This document shows positions 1 through 12,518 of a DNA stretch of 64,000 nucleotides, in pieces. How positions within the stretch are numbered: the first letter of the stretch is position 1; each line of letters opens with the position of its first letter. The notes below the pieces were generated by a model. That model did no database searches and was not told where the DNA came from. It saw only the letters and a list, made by a program, of their open reading frames with translations. This DNA is from Ovis canadensis (lineage: Eukaryota; Chordata; Mammalia; Artiodactyla; Bovidae): NCBI RefSeq assembly GCF_042477335.2, contig NC_091245.1, positions 114,424,501-114,488,500 on the forward strand, in the 5' to 3' direction. The translations under genes were made by a program, and so were the position numbers.

Positions 1-1411
1 CTAGTTCATTCAGCTTTCAGAATGAATTTTAACCCCAACCCAGTGTTCTCATGGGTCCCTTTGTTGCCACTCATATTGAAGTTCACTTGTTCTCAGTTTT
101 TCAGGCTAATTGAAATTACATAATCAGATTTCCGTTTGGTAGTCTAGAAATCCAGTTTGAAGCAAAATGAGTAATTTTGTCATATCCATTTAATGATCTG
201 TCAGGGGCTGTTGAAGATCAATGAAATGTAACTCTTTTTATGATCTGATGGAAAAAACCTCTCACATATGTGGGCAGCATTTTCAGGCAGAGACTAGGCA
301 AATCCAGGGTAAAGCAAAACTAATACCATTAGTCTTTGAACAACTATGGAATTGTTTTGGAATTATGAACAATTGTTATGGAATCTGAACAATTATAGTC
401 AGATTTCCTGAAATCATTCCAGCAAAGTATCAAAAGCCCTGGAGGAGCTGAATTTGAGAAAAGGTAGGAACGTGACCATGTACAGCTTAAACTTTTCTGT
501 AAATTTCCCAGGGGATAAATTTCATCTGGTCACCTTTAAAGGAGTCATTGTTGGTGGTTAAGAATTGAGAAGATAAACTTGAGGTTGAAGAAAAGTGACT
601 TTGGCTGTGTTTCAGAGGTCTTAATAGGATTATTTTTGTGTTTGAGGATGTTAGAAATTCTTTGTTGCTACCATTTCTGGAAGTATTCTAGGATGACACT
701 TTCTCAAGTTGGAGTCAAGAATGATGGAACTTTCATAGGGCAAAGAATTACCTGATGACATAACTAGCAAGTATGAAGGACAGCCTTCTTAACCATGTTC
801 TGTATTTTTCATTGTCTGCTGGAAAGAGATGTTGCTAATTCCAGATATGTAGCGGTGAATGAACAGACATACTCTTTGAGTTTATGGAGTTGATGATCTA
901 GTAGGGGAGGCATATATTCATAAACAAGTAAATAAGCCAGTGTTTAATTATAGGTTGTGATAAGTGCTATGAAGGAAAATAACTGATGTGATTTGAGGAT
1001 GCTACTTGAGTTTTGGTAGTAAGAAGAAAGGCTTTTCTGAGGAAATGCACTTGTTTGATGTTTCACCAATATTTTAAATGTGATTTTGTTGCTTTTGAAA
1101 CACTCCTGTAAGCTGCATAAAGGGAGAAACCTCATTTTCTTATGTAATTCCTTACAGTTTAAGGCACTTAGTAAATGTTGGTGGACAGTTTGGTGACCCA
1201 TTTTCCTTTAGAAAATTCTCCCTCTGTTTAATTTGGATACAGAAAATAGGATCTGAATGCTTTTAAAAGTCTGTAACCATGCCTGGCCTATAGTTAGCAT
1301 GTAAACATTTGTTGAATGAATGAATGAAGATTACAAACTGAGTTTGGTTTCTCAGTTGAAAGTATTCTTGGTGATCAGATAAAACCACAGATCTACTCTT
1401 TTCCTTCATGT
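1..1411. other. Unlabelled intronic sequence
   Basis: AT-rich intron DNA with no convincing reading frame. A short stretch near 1275-1332 ending in TGTTGAATGAATGAATGA looks like the 3' tail of an old L2 element. Nothing else is recognised. Confidence 0.5.
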
Positions 1412-1601
1412 TCATCATTCTTTTTAAAAAAATTTTATTGAAGTATAATTGATTTACAATGCTGTGTTAGTTTCAGGTATACAGCAAAATGAATCAGTTA
1501 CACGTATATCTACTCTTTTTTTTTCAGGTTCTATTCCCATAAAGGATGTTACAGAGTATTGAGTAGAGTTCCCTGGGCTGTGCAGTAGCTATTTTATATA
1601 T

Positions 1602-1817
1602 GGGGGCTTCCCTTCTGGCTCAGATGGTAAAGAATCTACCTGCAGTGTGGCAGACCTGGGTTTGATCCCTGGGTCAGGAAGATCCCCTGGAGAGGGGAAT
1701 GGCAACCCCCTCCAGTATTCTTGCCTGGAGAATCCCATGGACAGAAGAACCTGGCGGGTTACAGTCCATGGGGTCGCAAACAGTCGGACACAACTGAGCA
1801 ACTACAATTTCACTTTC
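1602..1817 (+). mobile_element. Bov-tA SINE inserted in L1
   Basis: It has the tRNA-like head (GGCTTCCCTTCTGGCTCAG) followed by the Bov-A unit ending near GGACACAACTGAGCAAC. An 11-bp target duplication ATTTTATATAT flanks it at 1591-1601 and 1818-1828, which proves an insertion into the surrounding L1. Confidence 0.93.
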
Positions 1818-2266
1818 ATTTTATATATAGAAGTGTGTGTATGTCAGTCTCCCAGTTTATCTGTCCTCTCCCCTTTCCCCCCTGGTAACAAGTTTGCTTT
1901 CTACAAGGGACTCTATTTCTGTTTTATAAGTTAGTTCATTTGTACCTTTTTTTTTTTTTCACATTCCACATATAAGCCATATCATATGATATTTGTCTGT
2001 CTTTGTCTGACTTCTTCACTCAGTATAACAGTCTCTAAGTCCATCTGTGTTGCTGCAAATGACATTATTTTGTTCTTTTTTGCAGCTGAGTGCTATCCTA
2101 TTGTACATATATACCACACCTTCTTTAGTTATGTCTTGGCTATGGTAAACTGTGCAGCAGTAAACATCAGAATGCATGTAACTTATCATACTACAGTTTT
2201 CTCCAGATACATGCCAAGGAGTGGGATTGCTGCATCATATAGTAGTTCTATATTTCGTTTTTTAAG

Positions 2267-3583
2267 TTCAGTTCAGTCGCTCAGTCGTGTCTCACTCTTT
2301 GCAACCCAGCATGCCTGGACGGCAGCACGCGAGGCTTCCCTGTCTGTCCCCAACTCCCAGAGCTTGCTCAAACTCATGTCCATCGAGTCGGTGATGCCAT
2401 CCAGCCATCTCATCCTCTGTCATCCCCTTTTCCTTCTGCCTTCAGTCTTTCCCAGCATCAGGGTCTTTTCAAATGAGTCAGTTCTTCGCCTCAGGTGGCC
2501 AAAGTATTGGAGCTTCAGCTTCAGCATCAGTCCTTCCAATGAATATTCAGGACTGATTTCCTTTAGGATGGATTGGCTGGATCTCCTTGCTGTCCAAGGG
2601 ACTCTCAAGAGTCTTCTCCAACACCATGCTTCAAAAGCATCAGTTCTTCAGTGCTCAGCCTTCTTTATGGTCCAACTCTCACATCCATACGTGACTACTG
2701 AAAAAACCATAGCTTTGAATATACAGACCTCTATCAATAAACTAATGTCTCTGCTTTTTAATATGCTGTCTAGGTTGGTCATAGCTTTTCTTCCAAGAAG
2801 CAAGCGTCTTTTAATTTCATGGCTGCAGTCACCATCTGCATTGATTTTGGAGTCCAAGAAAATAAAGTCTGTCACTGTTTCCATTGTTTCCCCATCTATT
2901 TGCCATGAAGTGATGGGACTGGTTGCCATAATCTTCGTTTTTTGAATATTGAGTTTTAAGCCAGCTCTTTCACTCTCCTCTTTTACTTTCATCAAAAAGC
3001 TCTTTAATTCCTCTTCACTTTCTCCCATAAGGGTGGTGTCCATCTGTATATCTGAGGTTATTGATATTTTTTCCACCAGTCTTGATTCCAGCTTGTGCTT
3101 CATCCAGCCTGGCATTTTACATGATGTACTCGGCATATAAGTTAAATAAGCAGGGTGACAGTATCCAGCCTTGAAGTACTCCTTTCCCGATTTGGAACCA
3201 GTCTTGTTCCATGTCCGGTTATAACTGTTGCTTCTTGACCTGCATGCAGATTTCTCAAGAGGTAAGTAAGGTGCTCTGGTAGTCCCACAGTTTGTTGTGA
3301 TCCACACACCTTCAAAGGCTTTAGTGTAGTCAATGAAGCAGAAGTAGATGTTTTTCTGGAATTTTCTTGCTTTCTCTACAATCTAACTGATACTGGCAAT
3401 TTGATCTCTTTGTCCTCTGCCTTTTCTAAATCCAACTTGAACATCTGGAAGTTCTCAGTTCACACACTGTTGAAGCCTAGCTTGGAGAATGTTGAACATT
3501 ACTTTGCTAGCATGTGAGAAGAGTACAATTGTGTGGTAGTATGAACATTCTTTGGCATTGCCTTTCTTTGGGATTAGGTTGAA
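2267..3583 (-). mobile_element. BovB LINE, 5'-truncated, inserted in L1
   Basis: It begins with the reversed BovB tail (TTCAGTTCAGTCGCTCAGTC) and extends about 1.3 kb into the reverse-transcriptase region. Reversed translation of 2648-3307 gives RT C-terminal sequence with the stretch DGETMETVTDFIFLDSKINA, but frames are broken by stops and shifts. It carries no intact RT core. Confidence 0.92.
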
Positions 3584-3983
3584 AAGGAACCTCCGTACTG
3601 TCCTCCATAGTGGTTATACCAATTTACATTCCCACCAACAATGTAGGATGGTTCCCTTTTCTCCACACTCTCTCTAGCGTTTATTGTTTGCAGATTTTTT
3701 GATGATGGCCACTCTGATTGGTGTGAGGTGATACCTCATTGTAGTTTTGATTTGTATTTCACCAATAATAGGTGATGTTGGAGCATCTTTTCATGTGCTT
3801 TGTAGCCATCAGTATATCTTTGGAGAAATGCCTATTTAGATTTTCCAGCTCTTTTTTTATTAGGTTGGTTGTTGTTTTTTTTATTGAGCTGCATGGGCTG
3901 TTTGTATATTTTGAAGATTATTTGCAAATGAAGGAATTATTTTCTCCCATTCTCTGGGTTCATGCCCATCCTTTTTAACACAC

Positions 3984-5394
3984 ATGTTCCTATCTTTTTT
4001 CCCCAGGAGTACCATTTGGTTTCAGGACTCCATCTGTCTTGTCTGCAAATAAACTCCAAAATTACAGTTCTAACCCTGTTTTCTCCTGCCAGTCAGTCCT
4101 CACCCTTATTTCCTACTGCTTGCCTGTTCTCTCCACTAAAATGTCATGGAATCTCAGACATGTATTGCTTGACTTCTCCCTTGATAGCTGCGTGGCTCAC
4201 TCCTCACCTCCTGAGGTCCTTATTCAGAAGTCGCCCTCTCAGTGAAGCTCCACCGGCACCACATCTAAACTGCAAGCCACTCCTCACACCGCCACCCGCA
4301 CTCCCTGACCACCTTCGGTGCTTTGCTTCTACTTGTACCACTTATTCAACATTCCGTATACTTATTTATTTTCTGTCTCCAGCCTCACTTTCACCTTTTA
4401 TAAGGGTTAAACTATGAGAATAAGGTGTTTTTTTGTTTTGTTTTTGCTGTTTTGTTCACTTCTGTGTCCTCAGTGCCTGGCACGTGGTAGGAATGCAGTA
4501 AATATTTGTTGAATGGATAAATATATATAATGTTCAAGCATTATAAATATAATGCTTATATTGCATTAGAATACACAGTGAACAAGTCAGGTGGTTCAAC
4601 CAGTACATATTATGACTGGGAATGCAACAGCTACAAATGCAAACTGATACTAGAGTTTCCTGATAGTGACCAGATACTAAGGGTATACTTGCCATTAAGT
4701 TATGTGCTTTCCTGAAATGATGATAAACAAATCTCAGTTACGTTAAAAAAAAAAAAAGTCCCAACATAGTGGAGTAGTTTGTAAGAATGTATTCTAAAGA
4801 CACTCTGACTGTGTTTGAACTTCCTGCTCTGCCATTTCCTTGTTGTATAGCTAGTTGCATGACAGTTCTATGCTCCAGTTTTCTCATCTATAAAATGAGA
4901 ATAATAATGCCTGAATTAGGAGGTTGTTTTGAGTATTAGATGAACAATGTCTGGCAAACCAAAGCACTAAATGTTATTAAATAAATTATTCAGTAGTTTA
5001 TTCCTTGATTTTAGTATATATAAAAACCCATGTAAAAATGCTTTATATTTAAATATAAAGCAGTGAGTTTATTAATATAGTAATAATCAGATTTCTTTAG
5101 CCTACACAAATATTGTATGAGATATAGGACAGTTTTGCAAGGGACTGTTCTTGTGCTCAACAGGCAGACTGTTCAGCCTCCTGACCCCTGCCCATTAAAT
5201 TCTAGTAGTTCCCTTCAATCATCATGACCACTACATGTCTTCCTTAAAGGTTGGTGGGTTTTATGTACATTATTGTAGGCCCATACATTTTAAAAATGAA
5301 ATTATTATAGATCTTCTAACTAGGTAAGTTCTTTCTCATCTGTCTCTCCATTGTTCAGAAATATAGCAATCATGGAATATTTAACAAATTTTAT
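3984..5394. other. Intronic sequence with L2 and MIR remnants
   Basis: About 4437-4525 resembles an L2 3' end (GTGCCTGGCACGTGGTAGG, then TTTGTTGAATGGATAAA). About 4790-4985 resembles a + strand MIR (TTTTCTCATCTATAAAATGAGAATAATAATG). There is a short A-run at 4744-4757. The remaining sequence is not recognised. Confidence 0.6.
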
Positions 5395-8300
5395 TCATAC
5401 CTCTACTCAAACTATTCTGAAAAACTGAAGAGGAGAGAACACATCCAGATTCATTCTGTGAGGCCTCCATTACCCTGACACCAAAATCAGATACTATGAA
5501 AGATATTATGAAAAAAAAATCACAGGCCAACATTTCTGATGACTATAAATGCAAAAATCTACAACAAAGTATTAGCAAACCAAATTCAATAAATAATATG
5601 TAAAAAGGATCATATACCATGAGCAAGTGGGATTTCTTCCAGGGATGGAAGGATGGCTCAATATCTATAAATCGATTAATGTGGTACATCACATTAACAA
5701 AATGAAGGCTAAAAATCACATGATTATCTTAACAGATGCAGAAGCATTTGAAAAAATTCAATATCCATTCATGATAAAAGCTCTCATCACAGTGAATATA
5801 TTGGGAACATACATAAACATAATAAAGGCCGTTTATGACAAACCCATAGTTAATATATTCAACAAGAAAAGCTGAAAGTCTTTCCTGTAAACTCAGGAAT
5901 AATGTAAGGATGCCAACTCTCACCACTTCTATTTAACACGGTGTTAGAAGTTCTAGCCATATTAATCAGACAAGAAATAAAAGGCATACAAATTGGATGG
6001 GAAGAAGTAAAACTCTCACTACTGTGACATGATACTGTATGTAGAAAGCCCTGAAATCTCTACCAAAAAACTAATAAATGAGTTCAGTCAGTTACAGGAT
6101 ACAAGATTAATTAAAGAAATATTTTATTTCCCTATATACTAATAATGAACTATCAAGAGACTTCAAGAAAAGTCTACATTTGCATCCTATCTACATTTGC
6201 ATCAAAAACAATAAAATTCCTAGCAACAAATTTAAACCAAGGAGGTTAAAAGACCTGTACTCTGAAAACTATAAGTTATTGATGAAAGAAATTGAAGACA
6301 GTACAGATAAATGTAAAGACATTCAATGTTCAAGAATTGGAAGAATTAATCTTGTTAAAATGACCATATTACCCAAAGCAATCTACAGATTTATTGCACT
6401 ATCAAAATAGCTATGACATTTTTCACAGGACTAGAACAAACAATTCTAAAAATTTTACGTGGAACCACCAAAGACCTCAAATAGTCAAAGCAACTTGAGA
6501 AGAAAGAACAAAGTTGGAGGCATCACACTTCCTGACTTCAGACTATACTACAAAGCTACAGTCATCAAAACAGTATGGTTCTGTATATAGACACATAGAT
6601 CAGTGGGACAGAATAGAGAGTCCAGAAACAAATCCACACATTTATGGCCAATTAATCTATGACAAGAGAGGCAAGAATATACAATGGAGAAAAGACAGTG
6701 TCTTCATCAAGTGGTGCTGGGAAAATTGCACAGTTACATGTAAAATAATTAAAGGAGAACATTCTCTAGTACTGCATATAAAAATAAACTCAAAATGGAT
6801 TAAAAACCTAAATGTAAGACTGGAAACCATAGAAACTCCTAGAAGAAAACATAGGCAGAACACTCTTTGACAAAAATTGTAGCACTATTTTTTAGGAATC
6901 TGTCTCCTAAAGCAAAGGAAATAAAAGCAGAAGTAAATAAATAGGACCTAATTAAACTTAAAAGCTTTTGCATAACAAAGGAAACCATCAACAAAATGAA
7001 GACAACCATTTTGGGACAAATCAGGAGAATGGGAGAAAATATTTGCAGTGATATGACCAGTAAGGGGTTACTATCCAAAATATATATAAACAGCTCATAA
7101 CAATTCAATGTTGGAAAAGCAAACAGCCCAAATAAAAAAATGCAGAGGACCTGAATAGACATTCATACAGATGCCCAACAAGCACATGAAAAAAAAATGC
7201 TCAGCGTCACTGATTATTAGAGAAATGCAAATCAAAACCTCAGTGAGATATCACCTCACATCTATCAAAATGATTGTCATCAAAAAGACCACAAATAACA
7301 ACTGTTGGAGAGGATGTGGAGAAAAGCGAACCCTATACACTGTTGGCGGGAATGTAAATTGGTGCAGCCACTATGGAAAACAATATGGAGTGTCCTCAAG
7401 AAACTAAAACTAAAACTACCATATGATCTAGCAATTCCCCTTCTGAGTATATATCTGAAGAAAATGAAAACATTAATTCAAAAGAACACATGCACCTCAG
7501 TGTTCATGAGAGCATTATTTACAGTAGTCAAGATATGAAGGCACTCTAGGTGTCCATCAGCAGATGAATGCATAAAGAAAATGTGGTGTATATATAGCTG
7601 TAACAGAGGACTACTCAGCCATAAAAAAGAGTGAAATGTTGCCATTTGCAGCAACACAGATGGACCTGAAGAGTATTCAGTTCAGTTCAGTCACTCAGTC
7701 GTGTCCGACTCTTTGCGACCCCATGAATCGCAGCATGCCAGGCCTCCCTGTCCATCACCAACTCCTGGAGTTCACCCAAACCCATGTCCATCGAGTTGGT
7801 GATGCCATCCAGCCATCTCATCCTCTGTCGTCCCCTTCTCCTCCTGCCCCCAATCCCTCCCAGCATGAGGGTCTTTTCCAATGAATCAGCTCTTTGCATG
7901 AGGTGGCCAAAGTATTGGAGTTTCAGCTCTAGCATCATTCCCTCCAAAGAAATCCCAGGGCTGATCTCCTTCAGAATGGACTGGTTGGATCTCCTTGCAG
8001 TCCAAGGGACTCTCAAGAGTCTTCTCCAACACCCCAGTTCAAAAGCATCCATTCTTCAGCATTCAGCTTTCTTCACAGTCCAACTCTCACATCCATACAT
8101 GACCACTGGAAAAACTATAGCCTTGACTAGATGGACCTTTTTAGGCTTAGTGAAATTAATCAGACAGAGAAAGACAAATACTGTATGTTATCACTTATAT
8201 GTGGAATCTAAAAAAATAAAAAACTGAATATAGTAAAACAGAAACAGACTACCAGATATGGAGAACAAAGCAGTGGTTTCCAGTGGGGAGAAACAAGGTA

Positions 8301-8487
8301 AGTTAGGGAATAAAGAAGTAGAAACGACTATGTATAAAATAAGCTACAAGCATAGAGAATATAGCCAATATTTTATAACTTTAAATGGAATATAATTTAT
8401 AAAAATACTGAATCATTATGTCATACAATTGAAATTTATGTAATAGAGCAAACCAACTATACATCAATAAAAAATAAGCACACATGT
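5395..8487 (+). mobile_element. L1 LINE, ORF2 3' half to 3' end
   Basis: A + strand L1 that starts inside ORF2 (CTCAAACTATTCTGAAAAACTG) and runs to an A-rich 3' end near 8487. Short translated pieces match ORF2 (5627-5875, 6180-6410, 6514-6870, 7171-7407), but they lie in several frames with stops. A BovB 3' fragment at 7676-8142 splits the element shortly before its 3'UTR. It is 5' truncated and inactive. Confidence 0.9.
7676..8142 (-). mobile_element. BovB LINE 3' end, inserted in L1
   Basis: A 467-bp antisense BovB 3' end. It starts with TTCAGTTCAGTTCAG-type tail sequence and stops after CTTGACTAGATGGACCTTTT. L1 sequence resumes immediately afterwards with GTGAAATTAATCAGACAGAG. Reversed translation (7687-8052) gives the BovB C-terminal motif [19 protein letters not shown] in one frame of 121 codons. 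No clear target duplication was seen. Confidence 0.9.
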
Positions 8488-8732
8488 ATTTTTAAAATGT
8501 CTTAACAAATTCTGGTTTGTCTTATAGTTAAATGTATAAAGCCCCTCCCACTGTCCCTCCCTGCCCTTGGACACTCACAGCCTGAAATCTCTCCACTGTC
8601 AGAGAAACAGCAAAAGGCAGACAATCGTAGTTACTGGGCGCTCTTTGCTCCTGAAGGTGTTCTTCCTTATGTCTCTGGAAAGAGTCAAGTCAGAAGTGTA
8701 TTCTGTGTTTCCATCTGCAGTATGCCTGCCTG

Positions 8733-8943
8733 CTAAGTCACTTGAGTCGTGTCCAACTCTGCGACCCCATGACTGTAGCCCGGCAGGCTCCTCTGTCCAA
8801 GGGGATTCTCCAGACAAGAGAAATGGAGTGGGCCGCCACGCCCTCCTCCAGGGGATCTTCCCCACCCAGAGATCAAACCCACGTCTCTTGTGTCTCCTGC
8901 ATTAGCAGTCAGCTTCTTTACCACTGGTGTCACCTGGGGGGCC
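8733..8943 (-). mobile_element. Bov-tA SINE
   Basis: Reversed Bov-A unit (CTAAGTCACTTGAGTCGTGTCC onward) followed by the reversed tRNA-like head ending near TTTACCACTGGTGTCACC. It sits in ATF6 intron DNA. Confidence 0.9.
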
Positions 8944-9204
8944 CATCTGCAGTAGGACTGTTAGTTACTCACTCGGCCTTCTTCCCCTCTGATGAGGGAA
9001 AGGTTCTAGCTCTACCAGTGATCCCCTCCTGCTACCTTCAAAAATGCCAGACATTTTTTAAAAGAGCCAAACCTCCTTTCTATGAGTATTTTAACATATT
9101 CAGTGACATGGAATATTTATATATTGGTTATAAAGGAAAAGATCAATATTGGAGTTTTCATAGAAGGTTCTTAGAAGAAGTTCTTGAAACTGGAATAACA
9201 TTGA

Positions 9205-9448
9205 AACATACACACTACCATATATGAAATAGATAGCCAGTGTGAGTTTGATGTATGAGGCAAGGCACCCAAAGCTGGTGCTCTGGTGACATCCTGGAGG
9301 TATAGAGTCGGGAGGGAGATGGGAGGGGGGCTTCAGGATAGAGGGGGCATATGTATACCTATGGCTGATTCATATTGATGTATGGCAAAAACCATCACAA
9401 TATTGTAAAGTAATTATCCTACAATTAAATTAATTTTTTTAAAAAGAA
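9205..9448 (+). mobile_element. L1 3' end fragment
   Basis: Ruminant L1 3'UTR-like sequence with ATGTATACCTATGGCTGATT, then GTATGGCAAAAACC, CAATATTGTAAAGTAATTA and a T/A-rich tail. Similar ends occur at about 46010-46142 and 54860-55027. Confidence 0.75.
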
Positions 9449-10721
9449 GTTGAATGGAGAATTTGGGTAGAAGAGTAGAAAGAGCTTTTTCATTTTTTCC
9501 CAACGCATGGTTCCCTGGGATGGCCACAACCGGGACATATGTGATATTTTACCACTTTATTGTTCATTCTGTTCCCACCTTCCATTCCCTTTGTCTCCTC
9601 TTGCTTACCCATTTGGGTTTCTTTCCTGATTTTTCAGTTTGTTTGTTTTGGATGAAGTTATCTCTTGTGATCCATGGAAGGGGGTATTTTTATTTACCTT
9701 CTATGTCCCCTGACACCGCGCGGAATTCAGGCACAGATACCGACAGCCTACTGCCAGTCACCAGCCTAGCTTGCACAGAGCAAGCTACCTGTTGTTAGGA
9801 TTAGTGTCTGATTCTGAATAGAAATCTGTTTTCTCATACATAACTTCTTTACAAAGCACTGGTGAAGCCTTGTTTTGTTTTGTTTTGCTTCTGAGTTAAG
9901 CTTTCTGTAAAATTCTGAGGCATTTGAATTCTGTTTATGGTCAAGGTTCTGATGTACATGTTAGTCATCTCCCAGCTAACAGCCTCTTGGCAGGCCATTC
10001 TTAATTCAGTTACTGTGTGTTTACAGGCGTTCAGAATTTCACACTGCCTAGAGTTTTTGCACCTCTACTGTCCAGGAGCTTTTTTTCATGCTTTCCCAGT
10101 CCTTCTGGGTATTCAGAATCACTTTCTGGTGCTCATGTTTCAAGTCAATCACCTCTTCCTTTTTGTTTGCCTGATTAATTTTGAACTTGAAGTATTCATA
10201 TTTTATACCTTTTTCCTGACTCAGGTCAATGTTTCTTCTCATTGTGTTGACTCCAGAAGGCCCAGAACATAAGATTAGTTATATCACTTGTGCAGCACCC
10301 AAAAAAGTGCTAGCCAGTACAAGAGGGAAAGCGAACCTTTACCATCTGTGCTCCATACTGTGTCTTTCAGTTCTATTTTCCCCAAATAGTCACTGTCTTT
10401 TTTCATTAAGTACACAAAAAATGTTTTAGCAATCTTTTCACATAGCTCAGCTCTAACAACTCCCTAATCCAGTATTTACCTTGTTCCCTCTTGTCAGAAA
10501 GCCCACAAACTGTTATGTTTTCTCTTATTCTGGGGGTGCTGCCCATTCATAATGGAAGCCTGGCCCTTAATGAGAGTGTGCAGTCCATCCTCAGCCTCTC
10601 ACATCCTGTCTGGATTTTCCTTCAGAGGCTTTTCCTCTCCCTCTTCCCTGAGCCACCAGAATCTTCAGGTCTCACCTCTCCGGTTAGAACCTACTCTGGT
10701 ATATATTATTCACATATGTGT
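9449..10721. other. Unrecognised intronic sequence
   Basis: No known repeat or exon is recognised. A 64-codon lysine-rich frame lies on the minus strand at 10048-10242. It could be chance or a decayed retrocopy; no family is identified and no flanking poly(A) or target duplication was seen. Confidence 0.4.
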
Positions 10722-11325
10722 GTTCTCAATCAGGTCCAACTCTTTGTGACCCCATGGACAGTAAGCCCACCAGGGTCCTCCATCCATGGAATTCTCCAGG
10801 CAAGAATACTGGAAGTGTGAAGTGAAAGTCACTCAGACATGTCTGACTCTTTGCGACCCCATGGACTGTATATACAGTCCATGGAATTCTCCAGGCCAGA
10901 ATACTGGACTACTGGAGTAGGTAGTGGAGAAGGCAAGGGCACCCCACTCCAGTACTCTTGCCTGGAAAATCCCATGGACGGAGGATCCTGGAGGGCTGCA
11001 GTCCATGGGGTCGCTGAGGGTCGGACACGACTGAGCGACTTCACTTTCACTTTTCACTTTCATGCATTGGAGAAGGAAGTAGCAACCCACTCCAGTGTTC
11101 TTGCCTGGAGAATCCCAGGGACGGGGGAGCCTGGTGGGCTGCCGTCTCTGGGGTTGCACAGAGCCGGACACGACTGAAGTGACTCAGCAGCAGCAGCAGC
11201 AGGAGTGGGTAGCCTTTCCCTTCTCCAGGGCATCTTCCCAACCCAGGGCTCAAACCTGGGTCTCTTGCATCTCCTGCATTGGCAGGCAGATTCTTTACCA
11301 TTGCACCACCTGTAGACCCCTTGTA
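10722..11325 (-). mobile_element. Bov-tA-type SINE with two Bov-A units, split by BOVA2
   Basis: Two reversed Bov-A units (10722-10817 and 10818-10924) lead toward a reversed tRNA-like head at 11202-11325 (ends TTCTTTACCATTGCACCACC). A + strand BOVA2 at 10925-11201 interrupts it. Without the insert, the two sides form one continuous SINE. Confidence 0.82.
10925..11201 (+). mobile_element. BOVA2 dimeric SINE inserted in Bov-tA
   Basis: Two Bov-A units joined by a CTTTCACTTTTCAC-type linker and ending in a (CAG)n tail at about 11184-11201. The flanks are GGAGTAGGTAG (10914-10924) and GGAGTGGGTAG (11202-11212), an 11-bp target duplication with one mismatch. Confidence 0.92.
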
Positions 11326-11843
11326 TTATTCACAGTGAGGCGCAAATTTCAGAGTTTCAGAGTCTCTCTGTTGCTGCTGGAAGCAGACTGTGTGCCTGAC
11401 AGCACAGGGGAAGGGCCTACCAGACCACAAGTTATCATAAGCTGTTTCCCATTCTGTTCTCCTTTAGTTAAAATAATTAGAACCTCATCAGTAATGTTGA
11501 GACCACCCCACTCATTATGCAAGGGGGTCAGTACTGAAACCCCCAAAGGACTCTTTTATAGGGTCCCACATAGTGGACCAAAGAAAAGAAATTGCTAGAG
11601 CCACTCATTTTTTTAGAGGTTGTGAGTAACTTGGGAGTCCTAATGGTATGTCACTTTAAACCCTAAATTAGCAGTTTGTCATATAGAATGGCTTCCTAAA
11701 TTCGGTTTAAGACATTCATATCCTATCTGGTAGAGTCTTCTTCTGGTATTGCTGGTCATTTCCTTGTCCTCAAAGTTCAGAAAGGAGTGAAGAACAGAGT
11801 CCATTTTAAAGCCTCCCGAACCATAGCTAGCCTGAGCCTCCTG

Positions 11844-12118
11844 CTGCTACTGCTGCTAAGTCACTTCAGTCGTGGCCGACTCTGTGTGACCCCATAGACG
11901 GCAGCCCACCAGGCTTCCCTGTCCCTGGGATTCTCCAGGCAAGAACACTGGAGTGGGTTGCCATTTCCTTCTCCAATGCATGAAAGTGAAAAGTGAAAGT
12001 GAAGTTGCTCAGTCGTGTCTGACCCTCAGCGACCCCATGGACTGCAGCCTACCAGGCTCCTCCATCCATGGGATTTTCCAGGCAAGAGTACTGGAGTGGG
12101 GTGCCATTGCCTTCTCCA
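11844..12118 (-). mobile_element. BOVA2 dimeric SINE
   Basis: Reversed dimer starting with a short CTG-rich tail (CTGCTACTGCTGCTAAGTC) and ending CCATTGCCTTCTCCA. A perfect 10-bp target duplication GAGCCTCCTG flanks it at 11834-11843 and 12119-12128. Confidence 0.95.
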
Positions 12119-12466
12119 GAGCCTCCTGGTTCGGCTTAAAATAATGATGCCATTTCAGCCATGGCAAGGGACTCCCAGGTTTTTGGAATCATGACACAGC
12201 TTTAGTTTTCCCCCAAGCATCTGAGCTCATATCACCAGGTTTTTCATCTCTTCCCAATATTTAAGATATTAAAGAACTCCAGTTATCAATTTAAAGCATA
12301 GCAGGCACATGGGCTCTGATGACTTCTGCAGGTGGTATGGGCTATATGAGAGAAGCTAGTTTTGATCTTAAACTGTCATCTGGATTCTGAGTCAATCCAG
12401 GAAAGTAGTAAAAATTAGTAATGTATATTATGTCTCTTATTACATGTGTTTTTCATTATTCGGTCA

Positions 12467-12468
<2 letters not shown>

Positions 12469-12501
<33 letters not shown>

Positions 12502-12518
12502 ATGCACACACACATACA
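12469..12518. repeat. (TG)n microsatellite with mirrored CA arm
   Basis: Sixteen TG units (12469-12500) run into CATG and then (CA)5. The whole 50 bases alternate pyrimidine and purine. The inner 24 bases, 12491-12514, form a perfect palindrome centred on CATG. Confidence 0.95.

Larger units (their letters stand above)
1412..3983 (-). mobile_element. L1 LINE 3' fragment, interrupted twice
   Basis: This is antisense L1 sequence. It starts with the reversed 3' end (TTTTATTGAAGTATAATTG type) and continues through the reversed end of ORF2 to about 3983. Two younger elements interrupt it: a Bov-tA SINE at 1602-1817 and a BovB at 2267-3583. Removing both brings L1 sequence together, because text before 2267 continues at 3584. 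The copy is 5' truncated and non-functional. Confidence 0.85.

Noticed and set aside
1602..1680. tRNA-like sequences in Bov-tA heads
   Set aside because: They are tRNA-derived SINE promoters, repeated many times. They are not functional tRNA genes.
1986..2945. 319-codon plus-strand frame
   Set aside because: It reads antisense L1 and then antisense BovB, so it crosses a transposon boundary and is not a gene.
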